64,000 nucleotides of DNA from an uncultured Streptococcus sp. (GCF_901875575.1 NZ_CABFMF010000011.1:310001-374000), one strand, 5' to 3'. Shown: positions 1 to 8,294, counted from the first letter of the stretch. The notes: generated by a model from the sequence alone, not told the origin. Program-made: numbers and translations.

Positions 1-312
1 CTTACTTTCTTTCTCGCTCAGCATATCTGGATCAATAGCTGTAATCCCTGTTTTTTTCATTTGGTAGGTGACATAGCCAGCAGAGATGAGGGCAATCACT
101 AAAATCAGAGGAGGATAGATTAGAGCCACTTCTTGAGGGTATTTATAGGCCAGAAGGAGTGGAATAAGATTTCCGAAAATCATCAGATAAAAGAGGACGA
201 TAAAGACTTGGTTGCCGATACGATCAGCCTCGCGTCGTTTGTATTCGTCAAGGGGACCAGAAATACCGTATGTGCGCTTGATCAGTTTTTCAGTGAAGGT
301 TTCTTTTTTCAT
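1..312 (-). CDS. DUF3278-like membrane protein (partial, C-terminus outside window)
   Basis: The reading frame starts at the ATG complementary to 310-312 and runs off the left edge, so only about 104 N-terminal residues are visible. After a polar, charged start (MKKETFTEKLIKR) come two hydrophobic stretches at about residues 44-60 and 67-85, both likely membrane segments. It looks like the DUF3278 family, small membrane proteins of streptococci usually encoded just after a short XRE regulator, as here. Its start lies 15 bases beyond the stop of the regulator gene at 328-522, on the same strand. The family has no established function. I infer that the regulator controls it, as in other small HTH/membrane protein pairs. 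The DUF name is from memory and less certain than the topology. Confidence 0.6.
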   Translation of the reverse strand, partial: MKKETFTEKLIKRTYGISGPLDEYKRREADRIGNQVFIVLFYLMIFGNLIPLLLAYKYPQEVALIYPPLILVIALISAGYVTYQMKKTGITAIDPDMLSEKESK

Positions 313-327
313 GAGTTTTCTCCTTTT

Positions 328-522
328 TTAAAAATTATCCTCCCAAAAGAGACTGTTGAGGTCAGTTTGGAGGCTGCGGGCGAGATTGAGACAGAGTTCC
401 AGAGTTGGGTTGTACTTGTCGTTCTCAATCATATTGATGGTTTGTCTCGAGACACCGATATCCTTGGCTAGTTCGAGCTGGGAAATACCTAGTTCCTTGC
501 GAAATTCTTTCACACGATTCAT
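328..522 (-). CDS. XRE-family transcriptional regulator, short (64 aa)
   Basis: A 64-residue protein made up almost wholly of one helix-turn-helix. The ELGISQLELAKDIGVSRQTINMIE segment (about residues 9-33) is the typical Cro/CI-like unit with the SRQTI recognition helix. Proteins of this size (YozG/PlcR-like mini-XRE) bind DNA as dimers and have no ligand domain. It is expressed from a strong promoter at 564-592 and sits just before a membrane protein gene. Two related inverted repeats flank the promoter, which suggests autoregulation. The signal sensed is unknown. Confidence 0.85.
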   Translation of the reverse strand: MNRVKEFRKELGISQLELAKDIGVSRQTINMIENDKYNPTLELCLNLARSLQTDLNSLFWEDNF

Positions 523-543
523 CTGTTCTCCTTTCTGATTTTG

Positions 544-561
544 TGTCGCATATATTTGACT
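544..561. promoter_or_regulatory. Candidate XRE operator 2
   Basis: Imperfect inverted repeat TGTCGCATATATTTGACT just downstream of the -10 box of the regulator promoter. It matches the repeat at 587-604 in form (TGTCNNNATATTTGACA-like). Its position fits a roadblock or cooperative repressor site. Confidence 0.5.
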
Positions 562-563
562 AT

Positions 564-592
564 ATTATATTCTTCTATGGAGCGAATGTCAA
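564..592 (-). promoter_or_regulatory. Promoter of the XRE regulator gene
   Basis: On the minus strand TTGACA (587-592) and TATAAT (564-569) are both exact consensus hexamers with a 17-base spacer. The -35 box is embedded in the inverted repeat at 587-604. Confidence 0.85.
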
Positions 593-604
593 GCATATTT
601 GACA
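587..604. promoter_or_regulatory. Candidate XRE operator 1
   Basis: Inverted repeat TGTCAAGCATATTTGACA (arms TGTCAA/TTGACA) overlapping the -35 box of the regulator promoter. A dimeric HTH repressor bound here would occlude RNA polymerase. Confidence 0.55.
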
Positions 605-645
605 TATTTCTTAAAGAAATCTTACTTTTCTTGACCTATTTGTCT

Positions 646-679
646 GACTAGTGCAAGCTAGTCGGATTTGTGGTAAAAT
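646..679 (+). promoter_or_regulatory. Extended -10 promoter of rsmH operon
   Basis: TGGTAAAAT (-10 at 674-679 with TG extension), preceded by a perfect 6-base inverted repeat GACTAG-N6-CTAGTC (646-663) in place of a clear -35 box. The rsmH ATG is only 10 bases after the -10 box, so the transcript would have almost no leader. Confidence 0.55.
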
Positions 680-688
680 AGATAGGAT

Positions 689-1639
689 ATGACAAAAGAA
701 TTTCATCATGTAACGGTCTTACTCCACGAAACGATTGATATGCTCGACGTAAAGCCTGACGGTATCTACGTTGATGCGACCTTGGGTGGAGCGGGCCATA
801 GCGAATATTTATTAAGTAAATTAAGTGAAAAGGGCCATCTCTATGCCTTTGACCAAGATCAAAATGCTATTGATAATGCGCAAAAACGCTTGGCACCCTA
901 CATTGAAAAGGGAATGGTGACCTTTATCAAGGATAACTTCCGTCATTTACAGGCACGTTTGCGCGAAGCTGGTGTTCAGGAAATTGATGGAATTTGTTAT
1001 GACTTGGGAGTGTCTAGTCCTCAATTGGATCAGCGTGAGCGTGGTTTTTCTTATAAAAAGGATGCGCCACTGGACATGAGGATGAATCAGGATGCTAGTC
1101 TGACAGCTTATGAAGTGGTGAACCATTATGACTATCATGACTTGGTTCGTATTTTCTTCAAATATGGCGAGGACAAATTCTCTAAACAGATCGCGCGTAA
1201 GATTGAACAGGCACGTGAAATGAAGCCAATCGAGACAACGACTGAGTTGGCTGAGATTATCAAGTCGGCTAAGCCTGTCAAGGAGCTCAAGAAGAAGGGC
1301 CATCCTGCCAAGCAGATTTTCCAGGCTATTCGAATCGAGGTTAATGACGAGCTTGGTGCTGCAGATGAATCTATTCAGCAGGCCATGGATTTGTTGGCTA
1401 TTGGTGGTAGAATTTCGGTGATTACTTTTCATTCGCTAGAAGATCGTTTGACCAAGCAATTGTTCAAGGAAGCTTCAACGGTTGAAGTTCCTAAAGGTTT
1501 ACCTTTCATTCCAGATGATCTAAAACCTAAGATGGAATTAGTATCCCGTAAACCAATCATGCCAAGTGCTGAGGAGTTAGAAGCAAACAACCGTTCGCAT
1601 TCAGCCAAGTTGCGTGTAGCCAGAAAAATTCACATGTAA
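689..1639 (+). CDS. rsmH: 16S rRNA (cytosine(1402)-N4)-methyltransferase RsmH
   Basis: Also called MraW. It transfers a methyl group from SAM to N4 of C1402 in the 16S rRNA decoding centre. The 316 residues match the usual family length. The start MTKEFHHVTVLLHE and the SAM loop DATLGGAGHSE (about residues 29-39) are characteristic, as is the later ITFHSLEDR segment. It is the first gene of a dcw-type cluster, followed after 9 bases by ftsL, then pbp2X and mraY; this gene order is conserved in streptococci. No strong ribosome binding site precedes the ATG, and the -10 box lies very close, so translation may start on a nearly leaderless transcript. Confidence 0.96.
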   Translation: MTKEFHHVTVLLHETIDMLDVKPDGIYVDATLGGAGHSEYLLSKLSEKGHLYAFDQDQNAIDNAQKRLAPYIEKGMVTFIKDNFRHLQARLREAGVQEIDGICYDLGVSSPQLDQRERGFSYKKDAPLDMRMNQDASLTAYEVVNHYDYHDLVRIFFKYGEDKFSKQIARKIEQAREMKPIETTTELAEIIKSAKPVKELKKKGHPAKQIFQAIRIEVNDELGAADESIQQAMDLLAIGGRISVITFHSLEDRLTKQLFKEASTVEVPKGLPFIPDDLKPKMELVSRKPIMPSAEELEANNRSHSAKLRVARKIHM

Positions 1640-1648
1640 GAGGGGAAA

Positions 1649-1966
1649 ATGGCAGAAAGAATTGAAAAAACAAGTCAGTTATTACAAGCTAAATTTAAGA
1701 GATTTTCACGAGTAGAGAAGTTTTTTTATCTTTCTATTGCTTTTACAGCACTCGTTCTAGCAGTTAGTATTATTTTTATCCAAACACGACTCCTGCAGGT
1801 GCAAAGTGATTTGACGAAAATGAATGCACAAATAGAGGAGAAAAAAACGGAGTTAGATGATGCGAAGCAGGAAGTAAATGAGTTGATTCGTTTAGAAAGA
1901 TTGAAAGAAATAGCAAATAAAAAAGATTTGAAATTGAATAATGAAAATATCCGAGCAGCGGAGTAA
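1649..1966 (+). CDS. ftsL: Cell division protein FtsL
   Basis: A small bitopic membrane protein of the divisome, which with DivIB and DivIC helps activate septal wall synthesis. The 105 residues have a basic cytoplasmic N-terminus (about 1-25), one hydrophobic segment (about 26-46) and an extracellular coiled-coil region rich in K, E, L and Q. This is the standard FtsL plan; sequence identity within the family is low. Position between rsmH and pbp2X is diagnostic. It ends 3 bases before the next start, so translation is likely coupled. Confidence 0.92.
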   Translation: MAERIEKTSQLLQAKFKRFSRVEKFFYLSIAFTALVLAVSIIFIQTRLLQVQSDLTKMNAQIEEKKTELDDAKQEVNELIRLERLKEIANKKDLKLNNENIRAAE

Positions 1967-1969
1967 TAT

Positions 1970-4222
1970 ATGAAGTGGACAGAAAAAATAATTCGATTTG
2001 CGATTAAAAATCGTAAATCTCCATCAATAAATCGTCGTAAAGTGGGACGGAACCTTAGTTTACTATCAGTTTTCCTTTTTTTGATATTTTTGATAAATTT
2101 TGCCGCCATTATAGGTACAGGAAATCGTTTTGGGACAGATTTGGTTAAAGAAGCCAAGAAAGTACACCAAATTACTCGAATTGTTCCTGCTCATAGAGGA
2201 ACTATCTATGATCGAAATGGTATTCCTATTGCTGAAGATGCGACGTCTTATAACGTTTATGCTATTATTGATGAGAAATACAAGTCGGCAACTGGTAAAA
2301 TTCTATATGTAGAGAAATCACAGTTCAATAAAGTGGCTGAAGTTTTTCATAAGTATTTGGATATAGATGAGTCGTATGTAAAAGATCAGTTATCACAACC
2401 AAATCTAAATCAAGTTTCATTTGGTGCAAAAGGAAATGGTATTACTTTTGCAAATATGACTGCTATAAAAAAAGAATTAAAAGATGCAAATGTTGAGGGT
2501 GTTGATTTTACCACTAGTCCTAATCGAAGTTATCCTAATGGACAGTTTGCTTCATCTTTTATAGGTTTGGCTCAACTTCATGAGAACGAAGATGGAAGTA
2601 AAAGTCTTTTGGGAACATCTGGGATGGAAAGTTCTTTGAATAGTATCCTAGCAGGAACAGATGGTATTGTTACTTATGAAAAGGACCGTCAGGGAAACAT
2701 TGTACCAGGTACTGAAGAGGCTTATCAACAAACAGTTGATGGTAAAGATGTTTACACAACAATTTCTAGCACTCTCCAATCCTTTATGGAAACTCAAATG
2801 GATGCCTTTCAAGAAAAGCTCAAAGCTAAGTATGTGAATGCAACGCTTGTGAGTGCGAAGACAGGTGAAATCCTTGCAACGACACAGCGTCCAACTTTTG
2901 ATGCGGATACCAAAGAAGGACTTACAAAAGACTTTGTTTGGCGAGATATTCTTTATCAAAGTAACTATGAGCCCGGTTCAACAATGAAAGTTATGACACT
3001 AGCTTCTTCTATTGATAATAAGACTTTCCCTGAGGGGGAATATTTCAATAGTAGTGAGTTAAGAATAGCAGATGTTACCATTCGAGATTGGGACGTTAAC
3101 GGAGGATTAACTACAGGTGGGACAATGACTTTTTCTCAAGGTTTTGCTCACTCTAGTAATGTGGGGATGACTCTTCTTGAGCAAAAGATGGGAGATGCGA
3201 CTTGGTTAGATTATCTAAACCGCTTTAAGTTTGGATATCCAACTCGTTTTGGTTTAACAGATGAATATGCAGGTCAACTTCCGGCTGATAATGTTGTCAA
3301 TATTGCACAAAGTTCCTTTGGACAAGGGATTTCAGTTACACACACTCAAATGTTACGAGCCTTTACAGCTATTGCAAATGACGGAGTCATGCTAGAACCT
3401 AAATTTATTAGTGCTATCTACGATCCAAACAATCAATCTGTACGTAAGTCTCAAAAAGAGATTGTAGGGAATCCTGTTTCAAAAGATGCAGCAAGTACGA
3501 CTCGTAATCATATGGTGCTTGTTGGGACAGATCCTTTTTATGGGACCATGTATAATCATAGTACAGGTCAACCGATCATCACAGTTCCTGGACAAAATGT
3601 AGCCGTTAAGTCTGGTACAGCGCAAATTGCAGATGAAAAAAATGGTGGGTATCTGGTTGGTGATACGAATTATATTTTTTCAGCAGTATCCATGAATCCT
3701 ACAGAAAATCCTGATTTCATTTTATATATAACAGTGCAACAACCGGAGCATTATGTAGTTACTCAGATGGGAGACTTTGCAAATCCAATCTTAGAGAGAG
3801 CTGTTGCAATGAAAGAATCCCTTAATCTTCAATCAACAGCTAAAAATTTAGAGCAGGTAAATAGCAAAACTTCTTATGCAATGCCGAGTATTAAAGATAT
3901 ATCCCCTGGTGACTTAGCAGAAGCTTTACGACGTAATATCGTGCAACCGATTGTACTTGGGACTGGAACAAAGATTAAAGAGGCTTCTGTAGCTGAAGGA
4001 AAAAATATTGAACCCAATGAGCAAGTTCTCCTTTTATCTGATAAGGTAGAAGAAATTCCAGATATGTACGGTTGGACAAAAGCGACTGCTGAAAAATTTG
4101 CAAAGTGGTTGGATATTGAACTTGAATTTGAAGGTTCGGGTTCCTTTGTTCAGAAGCAGGATGTTCGTGCTAGTACAGCTTTAAAGAACATCAAAAATAT
4201 TAAATTAACTTTAGGAGACTAA
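1970..4222 (+). CDS. pbp2X: Penicillin-binding protein 2X, septal transpeptidase
   Basis: Class B PBP (FtsI type) that crosslinks septal peptidoglycan and is the primary beta-lactam target in mitis-group streptococci. At 750 aa it is the same length as the pneumococcal protein. An N-terminal membrane anchor (about residues 29-48) precedes the dimerisation domain. The transpeptidase motifs are S337-T-M-K, S395-S-N and K547-S-G-T, followed by two PASTA domains. Compared from memory with sensitive strain R6, the key resistance positions T338, M400 and Q552 are unchanged. Residues 343 (Thr), 346-347 (Ser-Ser) and 384 (Gly) differ from R6; changes of this kind occur in mosaic alleles but are also natural in commensal relatives. 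mraY starts 1 base after the stop. Confidence 0.96.
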   Translation: MKWTEKIIRFAIKNRKSPSINRRKVGRNLSLLSVFLFLIFLINFAAIIGTGNRFGTDLVKEAKKVHQITRIVPAHRGTIYDRNGIPIAEDATSYNVYAIIDEKYKSATGKILYVEKSQFNKVAEVFHKYLDIDESYVKDQLSQPNLNQVSFGAKGNGITFANMTAIKKELKDANVEGVDFTTSPNRSYPNGQFASSFIGLAQLHENEDGSKSLLGTSGMESSLNSILAGTDGIVTYEKDRQGNIVPGTEEAYQQTVDGKDVYTTISSTLQSFMETQMDAFQEKLKAKYVNATLVSAKTGEILATTQRPTFDADTKEGLTKDFVWRDILYQSNYEPGSTMKVMTLASSIDNKTFPEGEYFNSSELRIADVTIRDWDVNGGLTTGGTMTFSQGFAHSSNVGMTLLEQKMGDATWLDYLNRFKFGYPTRFGLTDEYAGQLPADNVVNIAQSSFGQGISVTHTQMLRAFTAIANDGVMLEPKFISAIYDPNNQSVRKSQKEIVGNPVSKDAASTTRNHMVLVGTDPFYGTMYNHSTGQPIITVPGQNVAVKSGTAQIADEKNGGYLVGDTNYIFSAVSMNPTENPDFILYITVQQPEHYVVTQMGDFANPILERAVAMKESLNLQSTAKNLEQVNSKTSYAMPSIKDISPGDLAEALRRNIVQPIVLGTGTKIKEASVAEGKNIEPNEQVLLLSDKVEEIPDMYGWTKATAEKFAKWLDIELEFEGSGSFVQKQDVRASTALKNIKNIKLTLGD

Positions 4223-4223
4223 T

Positions 4224-5204
4224 ATGTTTATTTCTATTACTGCTGGGATTGTGACATTTTTACTAACTGTGGTAGGAATTCCAGCTTTTATACAGTATTA
4301 TAGAAAGGCACAGATTACAGGCCAGCAAATGCACGAGGATGTCAAACAGCATCAAGCAAAAGCTGGTACTCCAACCATGGGAGGACTTGTATTCCTTATT
4401 GCAGCAGTTGTCGTGAGTTTCCTTTTTGCTCTTTTCACCCAACAGTTAACAAATAATGTTGGTATGATTTTGTTTATATTAGTGTTATATGGTCTGGTAG
4501 GTTTTTTGGATGACTTCCTTAAGGTTTTTCGTAAGATCAATGAGGGATTGAATCCGAAACAGAAATTAGCTCTTCAACTTTTAGGAGGAATTGTTTTTTA
4601 CCTCTTTTATGAGCGTGGAGGAGATGTTCTTTCTGTCTTTGGTTATCCAGTTCATTTAGGTTTTTTCTATATTGTCTTCGCACTATTCTGGCTAGTCGGT
4701 TTTTCAAATGCTGTTAATTTGACAGACGGGATTGATGGTCTAGCTAGTATTTCTGTGGTTATCAGTCTTTCTGCTTATGGAGTTATTGCCTATGTGCAAG
4801 GTCAGATGGATATTCTTCTAGTGATTCTTACCATGATTGGTGGTTTGCTAGGATTCTTCGTATTTAACCATAAACCTGCTAAGGTTTTCATGGGTGATGT
4901 AGGAAGTTTAGCACTTGGTGGAATGCTTGCAGCTATTTCGATGGCTTTACATCAAGAATGGACTCTTTTGATTATTGGGATTATCTATGTTTTTGAAACA
5001 ACTTCTGTAATGATGCAAGTGAGTTATTTCAAGCTATCAGGCGGTAAACGAATCTTTAGAATGACTCCTGTTCATCACCATTTTGAGCTGGGAGGATTGT
5101 CTGGTCAAGGAAATCCATGGAGTGAGTGGAAGGTTGATTTCTTCTTTTGGGGAGTTGGTCTGGTGGCAAGTTTATTGACATTGACTTTCTTGTATTTGAT
5201 TTAA
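4224..5204 (+). CDS. mraY: Phospho-N-acetylmuramoyl-pentapeptide-transferase MraY
   Basis: An integral membrane enzyme that transfers phospho-MurNAc-pentapeptide to undecaprenyl phosphate to make lipid I, the first membrane step of peptidoglycan synthesis. The 326 residues form about ten hydrophobic segments. The Mg-binding Asp pair is visible in FLDDFLKV (Asp96-Asp97). The NLTDGIDGLA and MGDVGSLALGG loops and the VHHHFE motif near the C-terminus are family hallmarks. It is the last gene of the rsmH operon here. In pneumococcus the next gene is clpL, but in this genome a degenerate IS follows instead. Confidence 0.96.
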   Translation: MFISITAGIVTFLLTVVGIPAFIQYYRKAQITGQQMHEDVKQHQAKAGTPTMGGLVFLIAAVVVSFLFALFTQQLTNNVGMILFILVLYGLVGFLDDFLKVFRKINEGLNPKQKLALQLLGGIVFYLFYERGGDVLSVFGYPVHLGFFYIVFALFWLVGFSNAVNLTDGIDGLASISVVISLSAYGVIAYVQGQMDILLVILTMIGGLLGFFVFNHKPAKVFMGDVGSLALGGMLAAISMALHQEWTLLIIGIIYVFETTSVMMQVSYFKLSGGKRIFRMTPVHHHFELGGLSGQGNPWSEWKVDFFFWGVGLVASLLTLTFLYLI

Positions 5205-5307
5205 AGCTATAAGGAAGCTTATTATTTATTTTTATCTATTTCATTAACGTTTGCTAGATTGAAACGGAAAAGATAGATTCGAAAAAGACTGAGTATTTGT
5301 AAATAAC

Positions 5308-5344
5308 GAGGGAACCGCTCTAATCATTGAAGGTTTCCTCGTTT
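5308..5344 (+). terminator. Probable terminator after mraY operon
   Basis: Stem AACGAGG(G)AACC ... GGTTTCCTCGTT followed by a short T run, about 100 bases after the mraY stop. It could also be the outer end of the degenerate IS that follows. Confidence 0.5.
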
Positions 5345-5382
5345 TAATGACTCTTTGCCAACTCTAGTGGATTTAAGAAAAG

Positions 5383-5512
5383 CTAAGATCGAGAAAGGAC
5401 AAATTTCGTCCTTTCTTTTTTGATGTTCAGAGCGATAAAAATCCGTTTTTTTGAAGTTTTCAAAGTTCCGAAAAACAAAGTAATTTTGTTTGGTAGGTGT
5501 AATATTAGTCAA
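5383..5512 (-). pseudogene. ISL3-family (IS1167-like) transposase remnant
   Basis: On the minus strand the codons before 5452 read FVFRNFENFKK. After a frame change, the next codons read RIFIALNIKKERTKFVLSRS and then a stop. This is the C-terminal tail of IS1167-type transposases as I remember it. The frame break falls at a run of seven A (5446-5452), one more than needed, so a single-base insertion is the likely cause. Only about 40 codons remain. The self-complementary GGACAAATTTCGTCC hairpin inside it is part of the old coding sequence rather than an independent terminator. No complete IS end is seen. Confidence 0.7.
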
Positions 5513-5712
5513 ATTTGGAGGAGGGGCTTTTCGAAGTAGAAAATCTCTTGCAACACAATGTTAAAAAATGAGTACCACTTTATTTTGAAAGATTATTTAA
5601 CTGACTTTTAGATTTCTTTTAGTTTTTTTCAGTACAATAAGAAATCTATCTTTCTTATGAGATGCCATGCTTGTAAAGATAGGTTTTTATTTTTTAGGAA
5701 AGGTAGGAAACT
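5513..5712. other. Intergenic region before the metalloprotease gene
   Basis: AT-rich, with no convincing ORF. It contains an inverted repeat (AAGAAATCTATCTTTC... / ...AAAGATAGG) around 5639-5690, and the ribosome binding site GGAAAGG for the gene at 5713. I see no clear promoter consensus. Confidence 0.5.
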
Positions 5713-6414
5713 ATGCTCTGGATTTTTCGGGTCTTTTTAAAACTTATTTTAGGTATCTGGCGTTTGTTTTGGAGTCTGATCTGGACTCTAGTTCTCCTAC
5801 TAGTCCTTGCCTTTGGATTTCTTTGGTATCTAACTGGAGACATGAACACTGCATTGAGTCAAATCGAAAAGGTAGGAAAAATTGGTCAAGGTGGTTGGTA
5901 TCAATGGAAGGATACGGGAAGTCTTGAAATCTTATTCCAGACAGACAATCACCAGCATGCGGAAGCCAAGTGGCCACAGGCTTCTGCTCGTATTTACCTG
6001 GATCCGCAGATGGATTCAGGATTTCAAGAGACATATTTAGAAGCGATTCAGAACTGGAATCAAACTGGTGCCTTTAAGTTTGAACTGGTGACTGAGGCCA
6101 GCAAGGCGGATATCTTGGCTACGGAGATGAATGACGGAGGTGCTCCTGTGGCAGGAGAGGCAGAAAGTCAGACCAATCTCTTAACAGGGCAATTCTTTTC
6201 TGTCACGGTACGGTTGAATCACTATTATCTGTCCAATCCTAACTATGGCTATTCCTATGAGCGCATTGTCCACACGGCAGAACATGAGTTGGGTCATGCG
6301 ATTGGCTTGAACCATACAGATGAGAAGTCTGTGATGCAACCAGCAGGTTCTTTTTATGGTATCCAGGAAGAGGATGTCGAAAGACTTCGAAAATTATATG
6401 AGATCAATGAGTAG
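5713..6414 (+). CDS. Membrane-anchored matrixin-like zinc metalloprotease
   Basis: A 233-residue protein with an N-terminal membrane anchor (about residues 8-42) and an extracellular protease domain. The zinc site H191-E-L-G-H-A-I-G-L-N-H201 fits the metzincin HExxHxxGxxH pattern, with MQP (208-210) as a Met-turn candidate. These features place it with matrixin-like (M10/M57) peptidases. The upstream GGAAAGG gives a good ribosome binding site. A hairpin terminator follows at once. The substrate is unknown. Synteny with uvrC is the same in pneumococcus, where this gene is usually annotated only as hypothetical. Confidence 0.8.
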   Translation: MLWIFRVFLKLILGIWRLFWSLIWTLVLLLVLAFGFLWYLTGDMNTALSQIEKVGKIGQGGWYQWKDTGSLEILFQTDNHQHAEAKWPQASARIYLDPQMDSGFQETYLEAIQNWNQTGAFKFELVTEASKADILATEMNDGGAPVAGEAESQTNLLTGQFFSVTVRLNHYYLSNPNYGYSYERIVHTAEHELGHAIGLNHTDEKSVMQPAGSFYGIQEEDVERLRKLYEINE

Positions 6415-6439
6415 GGGGCTATCTTTCCCTACTTTTTTG
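6411..6439 (+). terminator. Rho-independent terminator of the metalloprotease gene
   Basis: Stem GTAGGG/CCCTAC followed by six T. It begins inside the stop codon region of the metalloprotease gene. Confidence 0.8.
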
Positions 6440-6446
6440 CTATAAT
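6438..6446 (+). promoter_or_regulatory. Extended -10 promoter of uvrC
   Basis: TGCTATAAT is a perfect extended -10 element ending 6 bases before the uvrC ATG. The predicted transcription start therefore coincides with the start codon, and no Shine-Dalgarno sequence is present. Confidence 0.6.
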
Positions 6447-6452
6447 GGAACT

Positions 6453-8294
6453 ATGAATAACTTGATTAAATCAAAACTAGAGCTTTTGCCGACCAGCCCT
6501 GGCTGTTACATTCACAAGGATAAAAACGCTACTATTATCTATGTAGGAAAGGCTAAAAATCTGCGTAACCGCGTGAGGTCTTATTTCCGTGGAAGTCATG
6601 ATACCAAAACAGAGGCTTTAGTGTCTGAAATTGTGGATTTTGAATTTATTGTTACGGAGTCCAATATTGAGGCACTTCTCCTTGAAATCAACTTGATCAA
6701 GGAAAACAAGCCCAAGTACAATATCATGCTCAAGGATGATAAGTCTTATCCTTTCATCAAAATCACCAATGAACGCTATCCTCGTTTGATTATTACCCGT
6801 CAGGTCAAGAAGGACGGAGGTCTCTACTTTGGTCCCTATCCAGATGTGGGGGCAGCCAATGAAATCAAGCGGTTGCTGGATCGAATTTTCCCTTTTAGAA
6901 AGTGTACCAATCCACCGTCTAAGGTCTGTTTTTACTACCATATCGGCCAGTGTATGGCCCACACTATCTGTAAGAAGGATGAGGCCTACTTTAAGTCTAT
7001 GGCTCAGGAGGTTTCTGATTTCCTAAAAGGACAGGATGACAAAATCATCGATGAACTCAAGGGCAAAATGGCAGCTGCAGCCCAGTCTATGGAGTTTGAA
7101 CGTGCAGCGGAATATCGTGACCTGATTCAGGCCATTGGAACACTTCGGACCAAGCAACGGGTCATGGCTAAGGATCTCCAAAACCGCGATGTCTTTGGCT
7201 ACTATGTAGACAAGGGATGGATGTGTGTTCAGGTTTTCTTTGTCCGTCAGGGCAAGCTCATTGAGCGCGATGTCAATCTTTTTCCCTACTACAACGATCC
7301 GGATGAGGATTTTTTGACCTACGTGGGACAATTTTATCAAGAAAAATCTCATCTGGTTCCTAATGAGGTGCTGATTCCACAGGATATCGATGAAGAAGCT
7401 GTCAAGGCCTTGGTGGATACCAAGATTCTTAAACCCCAGCGTGGAGAGAAAAAGCAGCTGGTCAATCTGGCTATAAAGAATGCTCGAGTCAGCCTAGAGC
7501 AGAAATTCAACCTGCTAGAGAAATCTGTCGAAAAGACTCAGGGGGCTATTGAAAATCTAGGACGTTTGCTCCAAATCCCAACCCCAGTTCGTATCGAATC
7601 TTTCGATAACTCCAACATCATGGGGACCAGTCCTGTTTCAGCCATGGTAGTCTTTGTCAATGGAAAACCCAGTAAAAAGGATTACCGTAAGTATAAAATC
7701 AAGACTGTGGTTGGACCAGACGACTATGCTAGTATGCGAGAGGTCATTCGCAGACGCTATGATCGAGTACAGCGTGAGGCTTTAAACCCGCCAGATTTGA
7801 TTGTGATTGATGGGGGACAAGGTCAGGTCAATATCGCCAAGCAAGTCATCCAAGAGGAACTGGGCTTGGATATCCCCATTGCAGGTCTGCAAAAGAATGA
7901 CAAGCACCAAACCCATGAATTGCTCTTTGGAGATCCGCTTGAGGTGGTGGAGTTATCTCGCAATTCTCAGGAATTTTTCCTCCTCCAACGCATTCAAGAT
8001 GAGGTTCACCGCTTTGCTATCACCTTCCACCGCCAACTGCGCTCTAAAAATTCCTTTTCATCACAACTAGATGGAATTGAAGGGCTGGGACCTAAACGCA
8101 AGCAAAATCTTATGAAGCATTTCAAGTCTCTAACCAAAATCAAGGAAGCCAGTGTGGATGAGATTGTCGAAGTTGGAGTACCTAGAGCCGTTGCAGAGGC
8201 TGTGCAGAGGAAGTTGAACCCGCAGGAGGAAGTGGAATTGGCTCAAGTTGCGGAAGAAAAAGTAGATTATCAAACGGAAACTGGACATGATTAA
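6453..8294 (+). CDS. uvrC: UvrABC excinuclease subunit C
   Basis: The nuclease subunit of nucleotide excision repair, which makes both incisions around UvrB-bound damage. The 613 residues contain the N-terminal GIY-YIG domain (about 11-90, with GCYIHKD and IIYVGKAKNLRNRV), a UVR motif that contacts UvrB (about 203-238), the RNase H-like 5' incision domain (SFDNSNIMG, DLIVIDGGQGQ, GLQKNDKH) and C-terminal helix-hairpin-helix motifs (LDGIEGLGPKRKQNLMKHF). Length and domain order are normal. The start MNNLIKSKLELLP matches the family, but it has no ribosome binding site, and the promoter position suggests a leaderless transcript. Confidence 0.97.
   Translation: MNNLIKSKLELLPTSPGCYIHKDKNATIIYVGKAKNLRNRVRSYFRGSHDTKTEALVSEIVDFEFIVTESNIEALLLEINLIKENKPKYNIMLKDDKSYPFIKITNERYPRLIITRQVKKDGGLYFGPYPDVGAANEIKRLLDRIFPFRKCTNPPSKVCFYYHIGQCMAHTICKKDEAYFKSMAQEVSDFLKGQDDKIIDELKGKMAAAAQSMEFERAAEYRDLIQAIGTLRTKQRVMAKDLQNRDVFGYYVDKGWMCVQVFFVRQGKLIERDVNLFPYYNDPDEDFLTYVGQFYQEKSHLVPNEVLIPQDIDEEAVKALVDTKILKPQRGEKKQLVNLAIKNARVSLEQKFNLLEKSVEKTQGAIENLGRLLQIPTPVRIESFDNSNIMGTSPVSAMVVFVNGKPSKKDYRKYKIKTVVGPDDYASMREVIRRRYDRVQREALNPPDLIVIDGGQGQVNIAKQVIQEELGLDIPIAGLQKNDKHQTHELLFGDPLEVVELSRNSQEFFLLQRIQDEVHRFAITFHRQLRSKNSFSSQLDGIEGLGPKRKQNLMKHFKSLTKIKEASVDEIVEVGVPRAVAEAVQRKLNPQEEVELAQVAEEKVDYQTETGHD

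Noticed and set aside
5393..5424. GAAAGGACAAATTTCGTCCTTTC hairpin as an independent terminator
   Set aside because: It encodes the ERTKFVLS end of the decayed transposase; its symmetry comes from that sequence, although it may still end transcripts.
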